A DNA stretch of 64,000 nucleotides, taken from contig JBGALI010000015.1 in the NCBI GenBank assembly GCA_044223975.1, forward strand, positions 62,001 through 126,000, given 5' to 3'. The DNA comes from CAZCPB01 sp044223975. GTDB lineage: Bacteria; Planctomycetota; Phycisphaerae; Phycisphaerales; UBA1924. This document shows positions 16,307 to 24,531 of the stretch, in pieces. How positions within the stretch are numbered: position 1 is the stretch's first letter; each line of letters opens with the position of its first letter. A model generated the notes under the pieces. The model had not been told where the DNA came from. It did no database searches and saw nothing but the letters and a program-made list of their open reading frames with translations. The position numbers were made by a program, and so were the translations under genes.

Positions 16307-19300
16307 TCAGGCCGATGCGCCTCCGTCAAACCCCGGCCCGCTGATCGAGCTGCCCATGATGCGACCCCCGGCCGGCGCGGCGGCCGGCCGCACAACCTGG
16401 CGCGGCGGCAGCGGCGCGCCGCGGCCCGGCTGAGAGGCCGAGCCCGCGGGCGGCGTCGGCGTCAGGCGGGCCTTGAAGACGTAGTCCGTGACCTGGTCGC
16501 GGACGGTCTCGAGCATCTGCTGGAACATGCGCGAGCCCTCGCGCTTGTACTCGATCCGCGGATCCTGCTGGCTGTACGCGCGGTAGTTGATCGAGTCGCG
16601 GAGCTGGTCCATGGCGTAGAGATGGTCCTTCCACGACTGGTCCAGAGTGTCGAGCAGGATCGTGCGCTCCAGGTGCAGGAGCTCGGCGCGGAGGATGTTC
16701 TCGATCCGCGAGCGGATCGCGTCCAAGCGCTCCTGGCCCTCCAGGTACCGCATGCTCTCGGTCAATCCCGCGCCGTACTCCTTCTGCAGGTGCTCCTCGA
16801 GCGCCTCGTCGGTCGGGATCGCCTGCGCCGCCTCGATCGCCTTCTCGAGGCGCTTCTCGGCCAGGAACTGCTTCGACGCCTCGACGAGCTGGTCGCGCGA
16901 GCTCTTGGGCGTCGTCTTGACCAGCGTGTCCACCGTCCACCCCAGCTTGTACCGGCGGTTAGCCCACCCCACCAGTTGCTGCGCGGCCTCGGGGGCCGAC
17001 TGGCGCATCATCATCATGGTCAGTTCCATCGCAAAGTCGACGGGGTACTCGACCTCGCGCTTGTCGTACAGCTCCGCGGCCTTCTCCATCAGGACCTCGG
17101 CCGGCCCCCGGGCCTCGTCCTCGCGGGCCTTCTTGATCTCGTCCACCGACATCTCGACCAGGAACTTGTTCTTCACCCATCCGACGAGCTGCTCGACGCC
17201 GTAGTCCTTCACGAGGTACTGCGCCAGCCCCGAGAGATCGGCCTGCTCGATCTTCTCCTCCGCCGCGTGGACCAGGAGCTCCGAGACGTGCCTCCGCTCC
17301 TCGGCGCCGCCCTCGCGCAGGTCCGCCGGGCTCAGCTCGACTCCGAACCTGGTCTTGGCCCAGTTGATCAGGCCCGCCGAGTCAAAGTCCACGCTGACCT
17401 CGGCCCCCTCCATCGGCAGGTACTCGCCCAGGGTCAGGTCGATCATGGCGCGCACGTCGCTCTTGGCCTCCTTCTTGATCACCCCGATCATCTCTTCCAG
17501 GTCGCGCCCCTTCAGGCGGTCGGCCTGCACCGAGCAGTCGAGCTTCTGCTTGGCGAACTCCGCGGCGCAGATCGCCGGGTAGTCGGGGTCCAGGTACTCG
17601 CCGACCGCGTCGTTCACGGCCAGGCCGATGTACTCGAAGATCAGTCCCTTGACGTCGCGCCCCTCGAGCACCCGCTGGCGGAGCCCGTAGAAGAACTGGC
17701 GCTGGTGCTCCATCACCTCGTCGTACTCGAGCACGTTCTTGCGGATCTGGAAGTTCCGCTCCTCGACCTTGCGCTGGGCCCGCTCGACGCTCTTGGAGAG
17801 CATCGGGTGCTCGATCGCGTCGCCTTCCTTCATGCCCAGGCGCGCCAGCACCCGCATCGTGGTCTCGCCGGCGAACATCTTCATGAGGTCGTCGTCGAGG
17901 GCCACGAAGAAGCGGCTGGAGCCCTTGTCGCCCTGGCGTCCGGCGCGTCCGCGCAGCTGGTTGTCGATGCGCCGGGCCTCGTGGCGCTCGGTGCCGATGA
18001 CGTGCAGACCGCCCATGTCCTCGATGTTGTTGAACCACCGGAAGCGGTGGAGGAGGAACCGCCCGCGCTCGTCCAGGGCCGCGCGGAGCGCCTCGGCGTC
18101 CATCTTCTCGATCGCCTTGGGCGACTCCCACGTGAACTTGCCCGCCCAATGCCGCAGGAGCTTCATCTCAAGCTCCTCGAAGGGCATGCTCTCGGCCTCG
18201 CGCTTCTGGATCTCCATCTCCTGGGGCGCGATCTTGCGGTACGCCGCCTCGCGGAGCTGGTCGTCGGTCGAGTCCACCGTCACCGTCCGGGGCACGATGC
18301 CGCGCTTCAGCCAGTGCTCCAGCAGCTGCTCGCGCGTGAACTTGCCCAGCTTGATGTCCGTGCCGCGCCCGGCCATGTTGGTCGCGATCATCACCATGCC
18401 CAGCTCGCCGGCGTGCTCGACGATGTGGGCCTCGCGCTCGTGCTGCTTGGCGTTGAGCACCTCGTGCTGCACGCCGTGCTTGCGCGTGAGCATCTGGCTC
18501 AGGCTCTCGCTCTTCTCGACGCTGGTCGTTCCCACCAGGATCGGCCTCCCCGCGTCGTGGAACGCCTTGATCTCGTCGACGATCGCGTTCCACTTGTCCT
18601 TGCCCACCAGGAACACCAGGTCGTCGAAATCCCCGCGGATCACCTGCTTGTTGGTCGGGATCGCCACCACGTCCAGCTTGTAGATGTCGTGGAACTCCTG
18701 CGCCTCGGTGTCGGCCGTGCCCGTCATGCCCGCCAGGCGCTTGTACATCTTGAAGAAGTTCTGGATCGTGACCGTCGCGACCGTCTGCGTCTCCTGCTTG
18801 ATCGGCACCTTCTCCTTGGCCTCGACCGCCTGGTGCAGGCCGTCGGACCATTGCCGCCCGATCATGGGCCGGCCCGTGAACGTGTCCACGATCACCACGC
18901 TGGGCACCTGCCGCCCCGTCATCGGGTCGGGCACGTTCATGATCACGTAGTCCTTGTCGAGCGTGTACACCACGTGCGCCCGCAGCGACTGCTCGAGCAG
19001 GTGCGGAACGTCCATGTTCTGGTCGACGTAGAACGACCCGATCCCCGCCACCCGCTGCGCCTCGGTCACGCCCTGGTGCGTCAGGTGCACGCTCTTGCGC
19101 TCCAGGTGCACCTCGAAGTACTGCACGTGGCGCGTCCGCTCCGCCTCCAGGCGCGGCAGGTCCTTCTTGGCGTCCTCGAGCTGCTGCTGCAGCCCCGGGA
19201 TCAGCGTCTTGTCCCGCGCCTGGCGGATGTCGCCCTCCAGCCCCTTGATCCGCATCTTGCACTTCTGCACGACCTCGTCGCCCTCGGCCCAGGGCTTCTG

Positions 19301-20308
19301 CTTCTGCACCAGGTCCCGCGCCAGCCGGTCAGCCAGGTCGTAGCGGGGCTGGTCGTCGTGGGCCGGGCCCGAGATGATCAGCGGCGTCCGGGCCTCGTCG
19401 ATCAGGATCGAGTCCACCTCGTCCACGATCGCAAACTGCCGACGCTTCTGCACCTGCTGGTCCGCCGACCGCTTCATGTTGTCGCGCAGATAGTCGAACC
19501 CGAACTCGGCCGTTGTCCCGTACACCACGTCGCACCGGTACATCACCCGCTTCTCGTTCTCGTCCTGCATGTGCTGCGGGTGGATTGCGCCCACCGTCAG
19601 CCCCAGGGCCCAGAAGAACGGGAACGTCCAGTCGCGGTCGCGCTGCACCAGGTAGTCGTTCACCGTCACGACGTGGACCTTCATCCGCTGGGCGCACGCC
19701 AGGTACGTCGCCAGCGGGGCCACGATCGTCTTGCCCTCGCCCGTCCGCATCTCCGAGATCTTGCCCTGCGTCAGCACCATGCCGCCGATCAGCTGCACGT
19801 CGAACGGCCGGGCCCGGAACGGCGGGCGGCTCTCGGGGTACAGCGCCTTGACCGCCTCGTAGATCTCGTTGGGCACGTCCACCTGGTACACACCGGGCAC
19901 CGGCGCCGGTGACCCCTGGTGAGGGCCCGTCGGCGGGGCCGGCTCGCGCGCGTCCATCTCGGCCTTGACCTTCTGGTACAGCTCGCGCACCGAGGGCTCC
20001 AGCCTCGACGCGTCGAACCCGTGCCGGTCGATGAAGATGTTGCGGATCCCCACCGCGCGGTCCATCGCCTCGCGGGCCACCGCGAACGCCTCGACCATCA
20101 GGTCGTCGGCCTTGGTCCCCTTGTCGGTGCGGGCCCGGAACTCCTGGATCTTGCCCCGCAGCTCCGCGTCGGTCAGCTTCCGAATCTGGTCCTCCAGCGC
20201 GTTGATCGCGTTGACGCGCTGCGTGTACTTCTTCACGAAGCGCTCGTTGCGCGTGCCGATCAGCATGTTCAAAAGAGGACCGACGAGTGGGATGCCCTGC
20301 TCAGCCAT
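16307..20308 (-). CDS. secA: Preprotein translocase ATPase SecA, enlarged form
   Basis: SecA drives protein export through SecYEG. At 1333 residues it is some 400 longer than E. coli SecA. The motor motifs are intact: Walker A MRTGEGKT (187-194), VHVVTVNDYLVQRDRDW, YGTTAEFGFDYLRDNM, DEVDSILIDEARTPLIISGP, TNMAGRGTDIKLG and GRAGRQGD. The extra length comes from an N-terminal insertion (about 90-167, between AVGIR and RPFDVQLIGG), a coiled-coil-like insertion in the preprotein cross-linking region (about 350-405), and a long insertion in the helical wing/scaffold region containing three W-centred repeats (near 981, 1043, 1113). No Cys-rich C-terminal zinc tail is present; the protein ends Gly/Ser/Ala-rich. 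Confidence 0.96.
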   Translation of the reverse strand: MAEQGIPLVGPLLNMLIGTRNERFVKKYTQRVNAINALEDQIRKLTDAELRGKIQEFRARTDKGTKADDLMVEAFAVAREAMDRAVGIRNIFIDRHGFDASRLEPSVRELYQKVKAEMDAREPAPPTGPHQGSPAPVPGVYQVDVPNEIYEAVKALYPESRPPFRARPFDVQLIGGMVLTQGKISEMRTGEGKTIVAPLATYLACAQRMKVHVVTVNDYLVQRDRDWTFPFFWALGLTVGAIHPQHMQDENEKRVMYRCDVVYGTTAEFGFDYLRDNMKRSADQQVQKRRQFAIVDEVDSILIDEARTPLIISGPAHDDQPRYDLADRLARDLVQKQKPWAEGDEVVQKCKMRIKGLEGDIRQARDKTLIPGLQQQLEDAKKDLPRLEAERTRHVQYFEVHLERKSVHLTHQGVTEAQRVAGIGSFYVDQNMDVPHLLEQSLRAHVVYTLDKDYVIMNVPDPMTGRQVPSVVIVDTFTGRPMIGRQWSDGLHQAVEAKEKVPIKQETQTVATVTIQNFFKMYKRLAGMTGTADTEAQEFHDIYKLDVVAIPTNKQVIRGDFDDLVFLVGKDKWNAIVDEIKAFHDAGRPILVGTTSVEKSESLSQMLTRKHGVQHEVLNAKQHEREAHIVEHAGELGMVMIATNMAGRGTDIKLGKFTREQLLEHWLKRGIVPRTVTVDSTDDQLREAAYRKIAPQEMEIQKREAESMPFEELEMKLLRHWAGKFTWESPKAIEKMDAEALRAALDERGRFLLHRFRWFNNIEDMGGLHVIGTERHEARRIDNQLRGRAGRQGDKGSSRFFVALDDDLMKMFAGETTMRVLARLGMKEGDAIEHPMLSKSVERAQRKVEERNFQIRKNVLEYDEVMEHQRQFFYGLRQRVLEGRDVKGLIFEYIGLAVNDAVGEYLDPDYPAICAAEFAKQKLDCSVQADRLKGRDLEEMIGVIKKEAKSDVRAMIDLTLGEYLPMEGAEVSVDFDSAGLINWAKTRFGVELSPADLREGGAEERRHVSELLVHAAEEKIEQADLSGLAQYLVKDYGVEQLVGWVKNKFLVEMSVDEIKKAREDEARGPAEVLMEKAAELYDKREVEYPVDFAMELTMMMMRQSAPEAAQQLVGWANRRYKLGWTVDTLVKTTPKSSRDQLVEASKQFLAEKRLEKAIEAAQAIPTDEALEEHLQKEYGAGLTESMRYLEGQERLDAIRSRIENILRAELLHLERTILLDTLDQSWKDHLYAMDQLRDSINYRAYSQQDPRIEYKREGSRMFQQMLETVRDQVTDYVFKARLTPTPPAGSASQPGRGAPLPPRQVVRPAAAPAGGRIMGSSISGPGFDGGASA

Positions 20309-20465
20309 GGCTCTGTGCTTTCGGAAAATGCGGGCGCCAGCGGGCCAAAGGCCCGTCGAACGCCCTTCGGAATCTCAAAGTTGTATGGGTCCGCGAACGC
20401 TCGGGGAGACGACACTCCGCGACGATCCCGCGTCGATACGGCGGGGAAGCGCAGAGCAGACGGCG

Positions 20466-20840
20466 TCAGGCCCGGGCGGGCGGGGGCAGATCGATCAGAC
20501 CGGCGCGAAGCGTCGGGACCCCATCGATGCGCTCAACGAGCACGGGAACCCGTGCGTCGTCGCGAATCAGTCGGGCCTTTGACAGGACGTGCGCAAGCCG
20601 CGCGTCCGGGCGCTCCCGCTGGAGTCTCCGCTCGCTGAGGTGCACCGTCCGCGGCAGCACCGCCGCGGCACGCTCCACCCCGCTCAGGCGGGCGGCCTCG
20701 CTCACCAGCGCACCGGACCGCGCCGCGCCGATCGTCAGTGCGACGACCAGAAGGAGCGACAGCCCCCCCAGCGTTTGACGCGGGATGGACCGTGCACCAA
20801 GGGCACGAAATGTGGGGTTGGAGTCGTCCAAGGTCGCCAC
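20466..20840 (-). CDS. Small hypothetical membrane protein, 124 aa
   Basis: This is an unrecognised protein with one hydrophobic segment near residues 25-50 (LGGLSLLLVVALTIGAARSG) and a C-terminal part rich in Arg and Val. It starts with GTG at 20840. It reads in the same direction as secA and ends 157 bp before it, so it may share transcription. Composition is normal for the window. The frame lacks strong family features and could be a poorly conserved lineage-specific gene. Confidence 0.5.
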   Translation of the reverse strand: MATLDDSNPTFRALGARSIPRQTLGGLSLLLVVALTIGAARSGALVSEAARLSGVERAAAVLPRTVHLSERRLQRERPDARLAHVLSKARLIRDDARVPVLVERIDGVPTLRAGLIDLPPPARA

Positions 20841-21087
20841 TCGTTCGGGAGAAGTATCGACGCGCCGGGGGTCGGAAGCAAGGAAAGACGGGCGTTATGC
20901 CCCGGCATGGGCCCGCCTTCCAAGCCTACGTACGGACCCGCGAAGGCAGTGCAGGGTCCTCAATCCCCGCGGCACGCAAGGGTTCCGCGAAGATCACCGA
21001 CGCGGATGCACGGAATCTGATCCCCCCGCGGAGCCCCGTCCGATATGCACTCCGCCGCGGACAACCCCGGACGGCTACATTGCGGTC

Positions 21088-21528
21088 ATGGAACCGCGAA
21101 GGCCGGGACACGTTGGGAAGCCGCGGCAGAGCAGCACGGGCGCCAGAGCGCCCGAGACGGGGGCTCAGCCGATGGTCGCCCTTCGCCAATCACTCCCCAA
21201 CACCCGCGAGTCGGTCACCCACAAGTTCGCCATCGCGCGCCACGAGGGCTACCTCACGATCGGCCTCTACGCCGACGGCCGCCCCGGCGAGATCTTCATC
21301 AAGATGGCCAAGGAAGGCTCGACCATCAGCGGCATGTGCCAGGCCTTCTGCCGCGCCTTCAGCCTCGCCCTCCAGCACGGCCTCTCCGTCGAGGACGCCG
21401 TCGTTCGCTTCAAGGGCATGCGTTTCGAGCCCCTGGGCCCGACCAGCAACCCCGAGATCCCCGAGGCTCAGTCGATCGTTGACTACGTCGCGCGGTATCT
21501 TGAAATGCAATACGGTTCGCGCCGCTGA
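21088..21528 (+). CDS. Stand-alone TSCPD domain protein (class II ribonucleotide reductase C-terminal-like)
   Basis: The last ~115 residues match the C-terminal TSCPD region of vitamin B12-dependent (class II, NrdJ-type) ribonucleotide reductases: THKFAIARHEGYLTIGLYAD, PGEIFIKMAKEGSTISGM, then AFSLALQHGLS, FKGMRFEPLGPTSNPEIP and a YVARYLEM ending. In NrdJ this segment follows the catalytic barrel. Here it is encoded alone, with no barrel gene beside it, and without the redox Cys pair at the extreme C-terminus. It may be a split NrdJ subunit, a regulator or a DNA-binding accessory. The start is uncertain: ATG 21088 gives 146 residues, ATG 21172 gives 118. Confidence 0.8.
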   Translation: MEPRRPGHVGKPRQSSTGARAPETGAQPMVALRQSLPNTRESVTHKFAIARHEGYLTIGLYADGRPGEIFIKMAKEGSTISGMCQAFCRAFSLALQHGLSVEDAVVRFKGMRFEPLGPTSNPEIPEAQSIVDYVARYLEMQYGSRR

Positions 21529-21530
21529 TC

Positions 21531-21608
21531 GACGAGCCCCGAGCGTCAGCGAGTGGGTTGAGCGACGCACGAGCAAGGCGGCCCGCTCGCTGACGCTCGG
21601 GGCTCGTC
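21531..21608. repeat. Long perfect inverted repeat, likely bidirectional terminator
   Basis: Bases 21531-21553 are the exact reverse complement of 21586-21608 (23 bp). The pairing extends about five further base pairs inwards if G-U is allowed, leaving a loop of about 22 nt. It fills the gap between two converging genes: it starts 2 bp after the TSCPD stop, and its right arm covers part of the stop codon of the dehydrogenase gene. The left arm resembles the one at 16227, so this is also a member of a dispersed repeat family. Confidence 0.85.
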
Positions 21609-22590
21609 AAGTCACCTGGTTCGGCGGCCTCTTCCCCGCCAGGATCGCCCGCGCGTTCTCGCTCACCATCTCCGTCATCAGCCGCCGGTACTTCTCCTCA
21701 GCGCTCCCGATGTGCGGGGCCAGCGTGCAGTGCACCGAGCTCACCAGGTCCGGGTGCACTTTGGGCTCAAACTCAAAGACGTCCAGCCCCGCGCCGTAGA
21801 TCCGACGCTCCTTCAGCGCCGCGGCAAGCGCCGCCTCGTCGATCACCGGCCCCCGCGAGGTGTTCACGATGATCGCGTTCTTCTTCATGAGCGCGATCGC
21901 CTTGGCGTCGATCAGGTGACGCGTCTCGGGCGTCAGCGGCGTGTGCACGCTCACCACGTCCGCCTCGCGCAGCCCTTCCTCCAGCGTCACGCGCTTGGCC
22001 GCCAGCGGCGCCAGCTCAAAGTCGACGTGCCGCTCGCGGGCCACGTAAAGCACGTTCATCCCCCAGCCGATCGACCGCAGCGCCGTCGCGTATCCGATCC
22101 GCCCCGCGCCCACGATCAGGAGCGTCCGCCCCGTGATGTCGGCCCCCAGGAACTCGGTGATCCCAAGCGGCCCCCGCGCCGCGTACTCCGGCGACCGCGC
22201 GAACCGGTCCGCCTCGATCAGCCGCCGCGCCACCGCCAGGATCAGCGTCCACGCCAGGTCCGCCGTCCCCTCCGTCACCGCGTGCGGCGTGTTGGTGACC
22301 ACCACCCGCCGCTCGGCGCACAGCGCAAGGTCGATGTTGTCGTACCCCACGGCAAAGTTGCACACGCCCCGCAGCTGCGGCCCCGCGGCATCCAGAAACT
22401 CCTTATCCACCTTGTCGGAGTACATCGTGACGATGACGGTGGCGCCGCGGATGAACTTCAGCAGCCCCTCGCGCGTGACCTGCTCCTCCGGACGAACGCG
22501 CACCTCCGCGGTCCCCGCCGTCACGTCCCCGGGGACCGCCCGCGTCACCGCCACGATCGGAGCCGCCATGCCGCGGATGCCTGAATTCAT
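21607..22590 (-). CDS. D-2-hydroxyacid dehydrogenase (glyoxylate/hydroxypyruvate reductase-like)
   Basis: This 327-residue NAD(P)-dependent dehydrogenase belongs to the D-isomer 2-hydroxyacid family, which interconverts 2-keto and D-2-hydroxy acids. The Rossmann motif is LIVGAGRIGYATA; the catalytic Arg lies in NTSRGPVIDE, Glu in GLDVFEFEP and His in LAPHIGSAEEKYRR. NFAVGYDNIDL and the TPHAVTEGTADL segment are typical of GyaR/GhrB-type glyoxylate reductases. The ATG at 22590 was used; a second ATG at 22569 (MAAPIVAVTR) is equally possible, and neither has a clear ribosome site. It is divergent from the phosphatase/nuclease gene at 22611 with only 20 bp between starts. Confidence 0.9.
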   Translation of the reverse strand: MNSGIRGMAAPIVAVTRAVPGDVTAGTAEVRVRPEEQVTREGLLKFIRGATVIVTMYSDKVDKEFLDAAGPQLRGVCNFAVGYDNIDLALCAERRVVVTNTPHAVTEGTADLAWTLILAVARRLIEADRFARSPEYAARGPLGITEFLGADITGRTLLIVGAGRIGYATALRSIGWGMNVLYVARERHVDFELAPLAAKRVTLEEGLREADVVSVHTPLTPETRHLIDAKAIALMKKNAIIVNTSRGPVIDEAALAAALKERRIYGAGLDVFEFEPKVHPDLVSSVHCTLAPHIGSAEEKYRRLMTEMVSENARAILAGKRPPNQVT

Positions 22591-22610
22591 GGGCGTACCG
22601 TAGCAGGCCG

Positions 22611-23399
22611 ATGGGCGATTCAACCGTCAGACTCCTGACCTGGAACCTGCTCCACGGCGGCAGCGCCCGTCGCATGCCCGAGATCACCCTGCGCCTCCTC
22701 GACCACGCCCCCGACATCGCCGTGCTCACCGAGTTCCGCGCCTCGATCGGCGGGCAGGTCGCCGGTGTCCTCGCCGACCACGGCCTGACCCACCAGCGCC
22801 GCAGCCCCGCCGCGCCCGACCGCAACGGCATCTTGATCGCCTCGCGTTTCGAACTCGCCGCCCCTGCCGCGGCAGTTGGGGGACCGTGCCCTCTGCCCGC
22901 CAAGTGGGCCGAGGCCGATGTGCCAAGGCTCGGTCTGACCCTCGCCGGCGTCCACGTCCCCGATGATTCGCGCCCCACCGAGCGTGCCGCGTACTGGCAG
23001 TTCCTGGTCGAGTACGCCCGGGTGCACGGCACAGGCTCGTGCATCGTCATGGGAGATTTCAACAGCGGCAGGCATCGGGTGGACGAGGCCGGAGCGACCT
23101 TCGGCTCAACCGCCCTGCTGGGGACATTCTGCACGCTGGGATTCCGCGACACCTACCGCGAGTCTCACCCACAGGGGAGGGAAACCTCGTGGGTCAGCCA
23201 CGAGGGCGCCGGGTTCCGCGTCGACCACGCGTTTGTCTCCAAGTCGTTGCTGCCGCGGGTCGTGGGCGTGCGGTACTCGCAGTCCGAGCGCCTTGAGCGG
23301 GTCTCGGATCACTCTATTTTGCTGCTGGAAATGGAGGTTTTTGCCCGGGACGGCACTCCCCGCGCCGGTGCCGGGCCGGAGGCTCCGACGCAGATTTGA
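22611..23399 (+). CDS. Endonuclease/exonuclease/phosphatase (EEP) family protein
   Basis: This is a 262-residue protein with the EEP metallo-phosphoesterase signature in order: VRLLTWNLLHGG (Asn), AVLTEFRA (metal-binding Glu), NGILIASR, GVHVPDD, IVMGDFNSG (Asp/Asn pair), FRVDHAFVS and the C-terminal VSDHSILLL His. No signal peptide is visible, so it acts in the cytoplasm. Substrates in this superfamily range from DNA to phospholipids and nucleotides and cannot be deduced here. The ATG at 22611 sits just 20 bp from the divergent dehydrogenase start. Confidence 0.85.
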   Translation: MGDSTVRLLTWNLLHGGSARRMPEITLRLLDHAPDIAVLTEFRASIGGQVAGVLADHGLTHQRRSPAAPDRNGILIASRFELAAPAAAVGGPCPLPAKWAEADVPRLGLTLAGVHVPDDSRPTERAAYWQFLVEYARVHGTGSCIVMGDFNSGRHRVDEAGATFGSTALLGTFCTLGFRDTYRESHPQGRETSWVSHEGAGFRVDHAFVSKSLLPRVVGVRYSQSERLERVSDHSILLLEMEVFARDGTPRAGAGPEAPTQI

Positions 23400-23513
23400 A
23401 CCCTTCCGGCCCCCGCGCGATCAAAAAACCCCGAAAATCCAGATGATTTTGACCCGTTCGGACCGATCCGACTTGCCGGACGGGCGGGGATGAGTTACAA
23501 AACCGCCGTAATT

Positions 23514-23534
23514 CCCGTGATTCACGGGCTTTTT
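23514..23534 (+). promoter_or_regulatory. Palindrome plus T-run immediately ahead of the HU-like gene
   Basis: CCCGTGA-T-TCACGGG (23514-23528) is followed by C and five T (23530-23534), then the Shine-Dalgarno GGAGG (23537-23541) and ATG at 23548. It has the shape of an intrinsic terminator for the upstream gene or a leader hairpin or operator controlling the HU-like gene. Confidence 0.55.
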
Positions 23535-23547
23535 CTGGAGGACACCG

Positions 23548-23940
23548 ATGGCAGTCAAGAAGGGCAAAGCAACGACCAAGTCCACCCCCAAGGGCGTGAA
23601 GCCCCCGGCGAAGATCAGCGCGACCGGCAAGGTCCGCACCAAGAGCGAGGTGTACACCACCATCGCCGAGCACACCGGCCTGGCCCGCAAGCAGGTCGCG
23701 CAGGTGTTCGAGGTCCTCGGACGCGTGATGGCCGCCGACCTGGCCAAGCCCGCCGCCGAGCGCCCCAAGGTCTTCGTGGTCCCCGGCATGATGAAGGTCA
23801 ACGCGATCTACAAGCCGCCGACCAAGGCCACCACCCGCGCCAACCCCTTCAAGCCGGGCGAGATGATGGAAGTCAAGGCCAAGCCCGCCCGCACCGTCAT
23901 CAAGATCCGCCCCCTCAAGGCCCTCAAGGCCATGGTGTGA
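23548..23940 (+). CDS. HU/IHF-like DNA-binding protein with Lys-rich N-terminal tail
   Basis: This 130-residue histone-like protein has a basic N-terminal tail (about residues 1-30; Lys, Thr, Pro) preceding an HU-type core: KSEVYTTIAEHTGLARKQVA matches the HU dimerisation helices, and a beta-arm with basic and Pro residues follows (KPPTKATTRANPFKPGEMME), ending KARPARTVIKIRPLKALK-like. It probably compacts or bends DNA. The core differs from classical HU (the R-NP arm tip is TRANPFKPGE), as in other planctomycete HU-like proteins. It has a strong ribosome site and a strong terminator (24002-24037), so it is probably a highly expressed single-gene transcript. Confidence 0.85.
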   Translation: MAVKKGKATTKSTPKGVKPPAKISATGKVRTKSEVYTTIAEHTGLARKQVAQVFEVLGRVMAADLAKPAAERPKVFVVPGMMKVNAIYKPPTKATTRANPFKPGEMMEVKAKPARTVIKIRPLKALKAMV

Positions 23941-24001
23941 GGCTGACGGTCTGATCGGTTCGGATGCACTGAGCAACCCGCTCAGTCAGAATTGAACCAG
24001 C

Positions 24002-24037
24002 ACGGCGTCCTCCCCCGCGGAGGACGCCGTTGTTTTT
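24002..24037 (+). terminator. Rho-independent terminator of the HU-like gene
   Basis: A 12-bp perfect stem (24002-24013 with 24019-24030) and 5-nt loop are followed by TGTTTTT. It lies 62 bp after the stop codon of the HU-like gene. Confidence 0.92.
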
Positions 24038-24531
24038 GGGGCGAGCGAAACTCTCACCGCGCGACGCTCTCAGTGCATTCCGTATTCCCTCGCGTCGAAC
24101 CCAGGTCCCGCGCACCGGGTACGGATTCCTGCGCTTCGCGCACGTAAGCCTCCAAAGCGATCAAGAGCGCCCGCACCGCAAGTACGAAAGCCCGCGCAGC
24201 GGGCAACAGCCGGTAGCCTCGGGTGAAGCGAGTCTTCGAGCGAAACCCGTGGAAGCGGGTTCACAGAGACCTCATTACCCTTGTCTTTCCGGAGCCCCCG
24301 CAGGGGGCAAAGGCCGGCGCTCTTCCGCCTACCGACTCTCCGCGATCCCGATTCTGATATCACCAAAGCAGTCGTCGCCGATGAGCACCCCGCGTGACCA
24401 TCTGCCTGCGCCCGCTGCGCGGCTTCGGGAGCACGCGACGCCTGCCTGTCCACGGGTTGCGCTCGCGGACTCGCTTCACCCGAGGCTACCGGCGTGCGCC
24501 CGCTGCGCGGGCTGTTGAATGCAATCCGACG
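24038..24531. repeat. Non-coding stretch holding two opposed copies of a dispersed hairpin repeat
   Basis: No gene was found here. A forward copy starts with hairpin GCCCGCGCAGCGGGC (24190-24204), then GGTAGCCTCGGGTGAAGC, then an ACCCGTGG block, and ends with a GCCCCCGCAGGGGGC hairpin (about 24293-24308). A second copy lies in the opposite direction at about 24411-24512; bases 24469-24490 are the exact reverse complement of 24212-24233, and its outer hairpin is 24498-24512. The same module recurs near 54093 and 62083. The two opposed copies could form a very large stem. Confidence 0.8.

Noticed and set aside
16259..19912. Very long open frame (1217 codons) on the plus strand opposite secA
   Set aside because: It is the antisense shadow of secA in high-GC DNA; the translation is His/Leu/Val-rich with no family features.
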